Source of the DNA: an uncultured Caldilineaceae bacterium
GTDB taxonomy: Bacteria; Chloroflexota; Anaerolineae; Caldilineales; Caldilineaceae
Length of the DNA stretch: 64,000 nt
Reading direction: 5' to 3'
Assembly: GCA_951812725.1 (NCBI GenBank)
Contig: OX638330.1
Coordinates: 3,410,001-3,474,000, forward strand
Part shown: positions 63,410 to 64,000 of the stretch, one piece after another
Layout of the letters: every line of letters starts with the position of its first letter
Numbering within the stretch: position 1 is the first letter of the stretch
Program-made: the position numbers and the translations under genes
The notes under the pieces: model-generated
Told to the model about the DNA's origin: nothing
Database searches by the model: none
Seen by the model: only the letters and a program-made list of their open reading frames with translations

Positions 63410-64000
63410 TTAATCGGCCAGAGTGCTTACGTCGCCGATTGGCAAGCCCTGGACCTGGGCCTTGAGCACGCGGCGCATGATTTTGCCGGAACGGGTCTTG
63501 GGAAGGCCGTCGACGATGCTCAGTTCGGCGGGCACAGCGATCGGACCGACTTCGTGACGTACGTGAAGTTTGAGGGCGTCGACCAGATCGGAGTTGCCGC
63601 CGACGCCGTCGTTGAGGATGCAGAAGGCGTGGATGACGTTGCCCCGCAGCTCGTGGGGAATGCCGACGCAGGCGGCTTCGGCCACATCGGGATGACTGAC
63701 GAGAGCGCTTTCGATTTCGGCAGTACCGAGCCGGTATCCACTTACTTTGATGACATCATCCATACGGCCGATGATCCAGAAGTAGCCGTCGGCATCGCGG
63801 CGGGCGCTGTCGCCGGTAAAGTACCAGCCCTGTTGGGCAAATTCGGACCAATACTGCTCTACGAAGCGGTCAGGATCACCCCAGACTGTCCTCGCCATTC
63901 CCGGCCAGGGCCGCTTGATGACGAGATAGCCGTCCTCATTGGGCTCACAGGAGGAGCCGTCTTCGCGCACGACGTCGGCGTCGATGCCGGTGAATGGCAG
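63410..64000 (-). CDS. acetyl-CoA-synthetase-like ligase, C-terminal part (truncated by window)
   Basis: The frame is open to base 64000, so the N-terminus lies outside the window; 196 codons are visible. ARTVWGDPDRFVEQYWSEF, WYFTGDSARRDADGYFWIIG (hinge region) and DDVIKVSGYRLGTAEIESAL are typical of AcsA. GLPKTRSGKIMRRVLKA holds the conserved Lys that forms the acyl-adenylate and is the usual target of acetylation control. It would activate acetate with ATP and CoA. It is separate from the MatB-like ligase at 27790. Confidence 0.92.
   Translation of the reverse strand: MPFTGIDADVVREDGSSCEPNEDGYLVIKRPWPGMARTVWGDPDRFVEQYWSEFAQQGWYFTGDSARRDADGYFWIIGRMDDVIKVSGYRLGTAEIESALVSHPDVAEAACVGIPHELRGNVIHAFCILNDGVGGNSDLVDALKLHVRHEVGPIAVPAELSIVDGLPKTRSGKIMRRVLKAQVQGLPIGDVSTLAD

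Overview
The window looks like a high-GC, gram-variable environmental bacterium, most probably Chloroflexota (Anaerolineae/Caldilineae type). This placement is inference from gene content: Tat-exported lipoprotein solute-binding proteins with ABC permeases, MlrC-type M81 peptidase, several Gfo/Idh/MocA oxidoreductases, RidA and enolase-superfamily genes, split B12/radical-SAM proteins, a MetV/MetF pair, and rplU-rpmA-rpmE-tdk. No 16S rRNA gene is present. TGA is a normal stop in several genes, so the code is standard.

Layout. 1-2.8 kb: end of an RraA-family gene, then a minus-strand pair coding a membrane/SPFH fusion and a LecA-like secreted lectin. 2.97-5.07 kb: a 0.3-kb MITE interrupted by a complete IS66-type element with perfect 8-bp target duplications. 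5.2-11.2 kb: a carbohydrate ABC importer (binding protein and two permeases, no ATPase), a neutral-ceramidase-like hydrolase and a Gfo/Idh oxidoreductase. 11.5-24.2 kb: mostly minus strand, with the radical SAM pair, tRNA-Glu, RidA, an enolase-superfamily enzyme, a Phd/PIN toxin-antitoxin pair, two hypothetical genes, a SelA-like PLP enzyme, a thioredoxin-like protein, an M81 peptidase and a CrtI-like desaturase. 25-27.2 kb: rplU-rpmA-rpmE-tdk, with L21 carrying a long 11-mer-repeat tail. 27.8-33.5 kb: an acyl-CoA cluster (MatB-like ligase, acyl-CoA dehydrogenase, class III CoA-transferase, MaoC) plus hicB and a nonsense-broken hicA.

34-40 kb: a 16S rRNA m7G1405 methyltransferase homologue (aminoglycoside-resistance type), smpB, an S41 C-terminal protease, a second RraA-family gene, and metV-metF. 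40.9-49.7 kb: a complete Opp/Dpp-type transporter with a fused double ATPase, followed by a Gfo/Idh oxidoreductase and a medium-chain dehydrogenase. 51.2-54.9 kb: a two-component system divergent from a secreted Spondin_N/LysM protein with Met/Asp-rich repeats. 55.1-55.9 kb: a thioredoxin-fold lipoprotein with an in-frame UGA exactly at the first redox cysteine, followed at the right distance by a SECIS-like hairpin. 56-63.3 kb: a degenerate helicase-like ATPase, a 1272-residue glycosidase-like/PGRP protein, and scpA. The window ends inside an acetyl-CoA-synthetase-like gene.

The two strongest unusual signals are the candidate selenoprotein (UxxC) at 55.1-55.9 kb and the family of six MITE copies that share the terminal repeats of the resident IS66 element and carry an internal hairpin with compensatory base changes.
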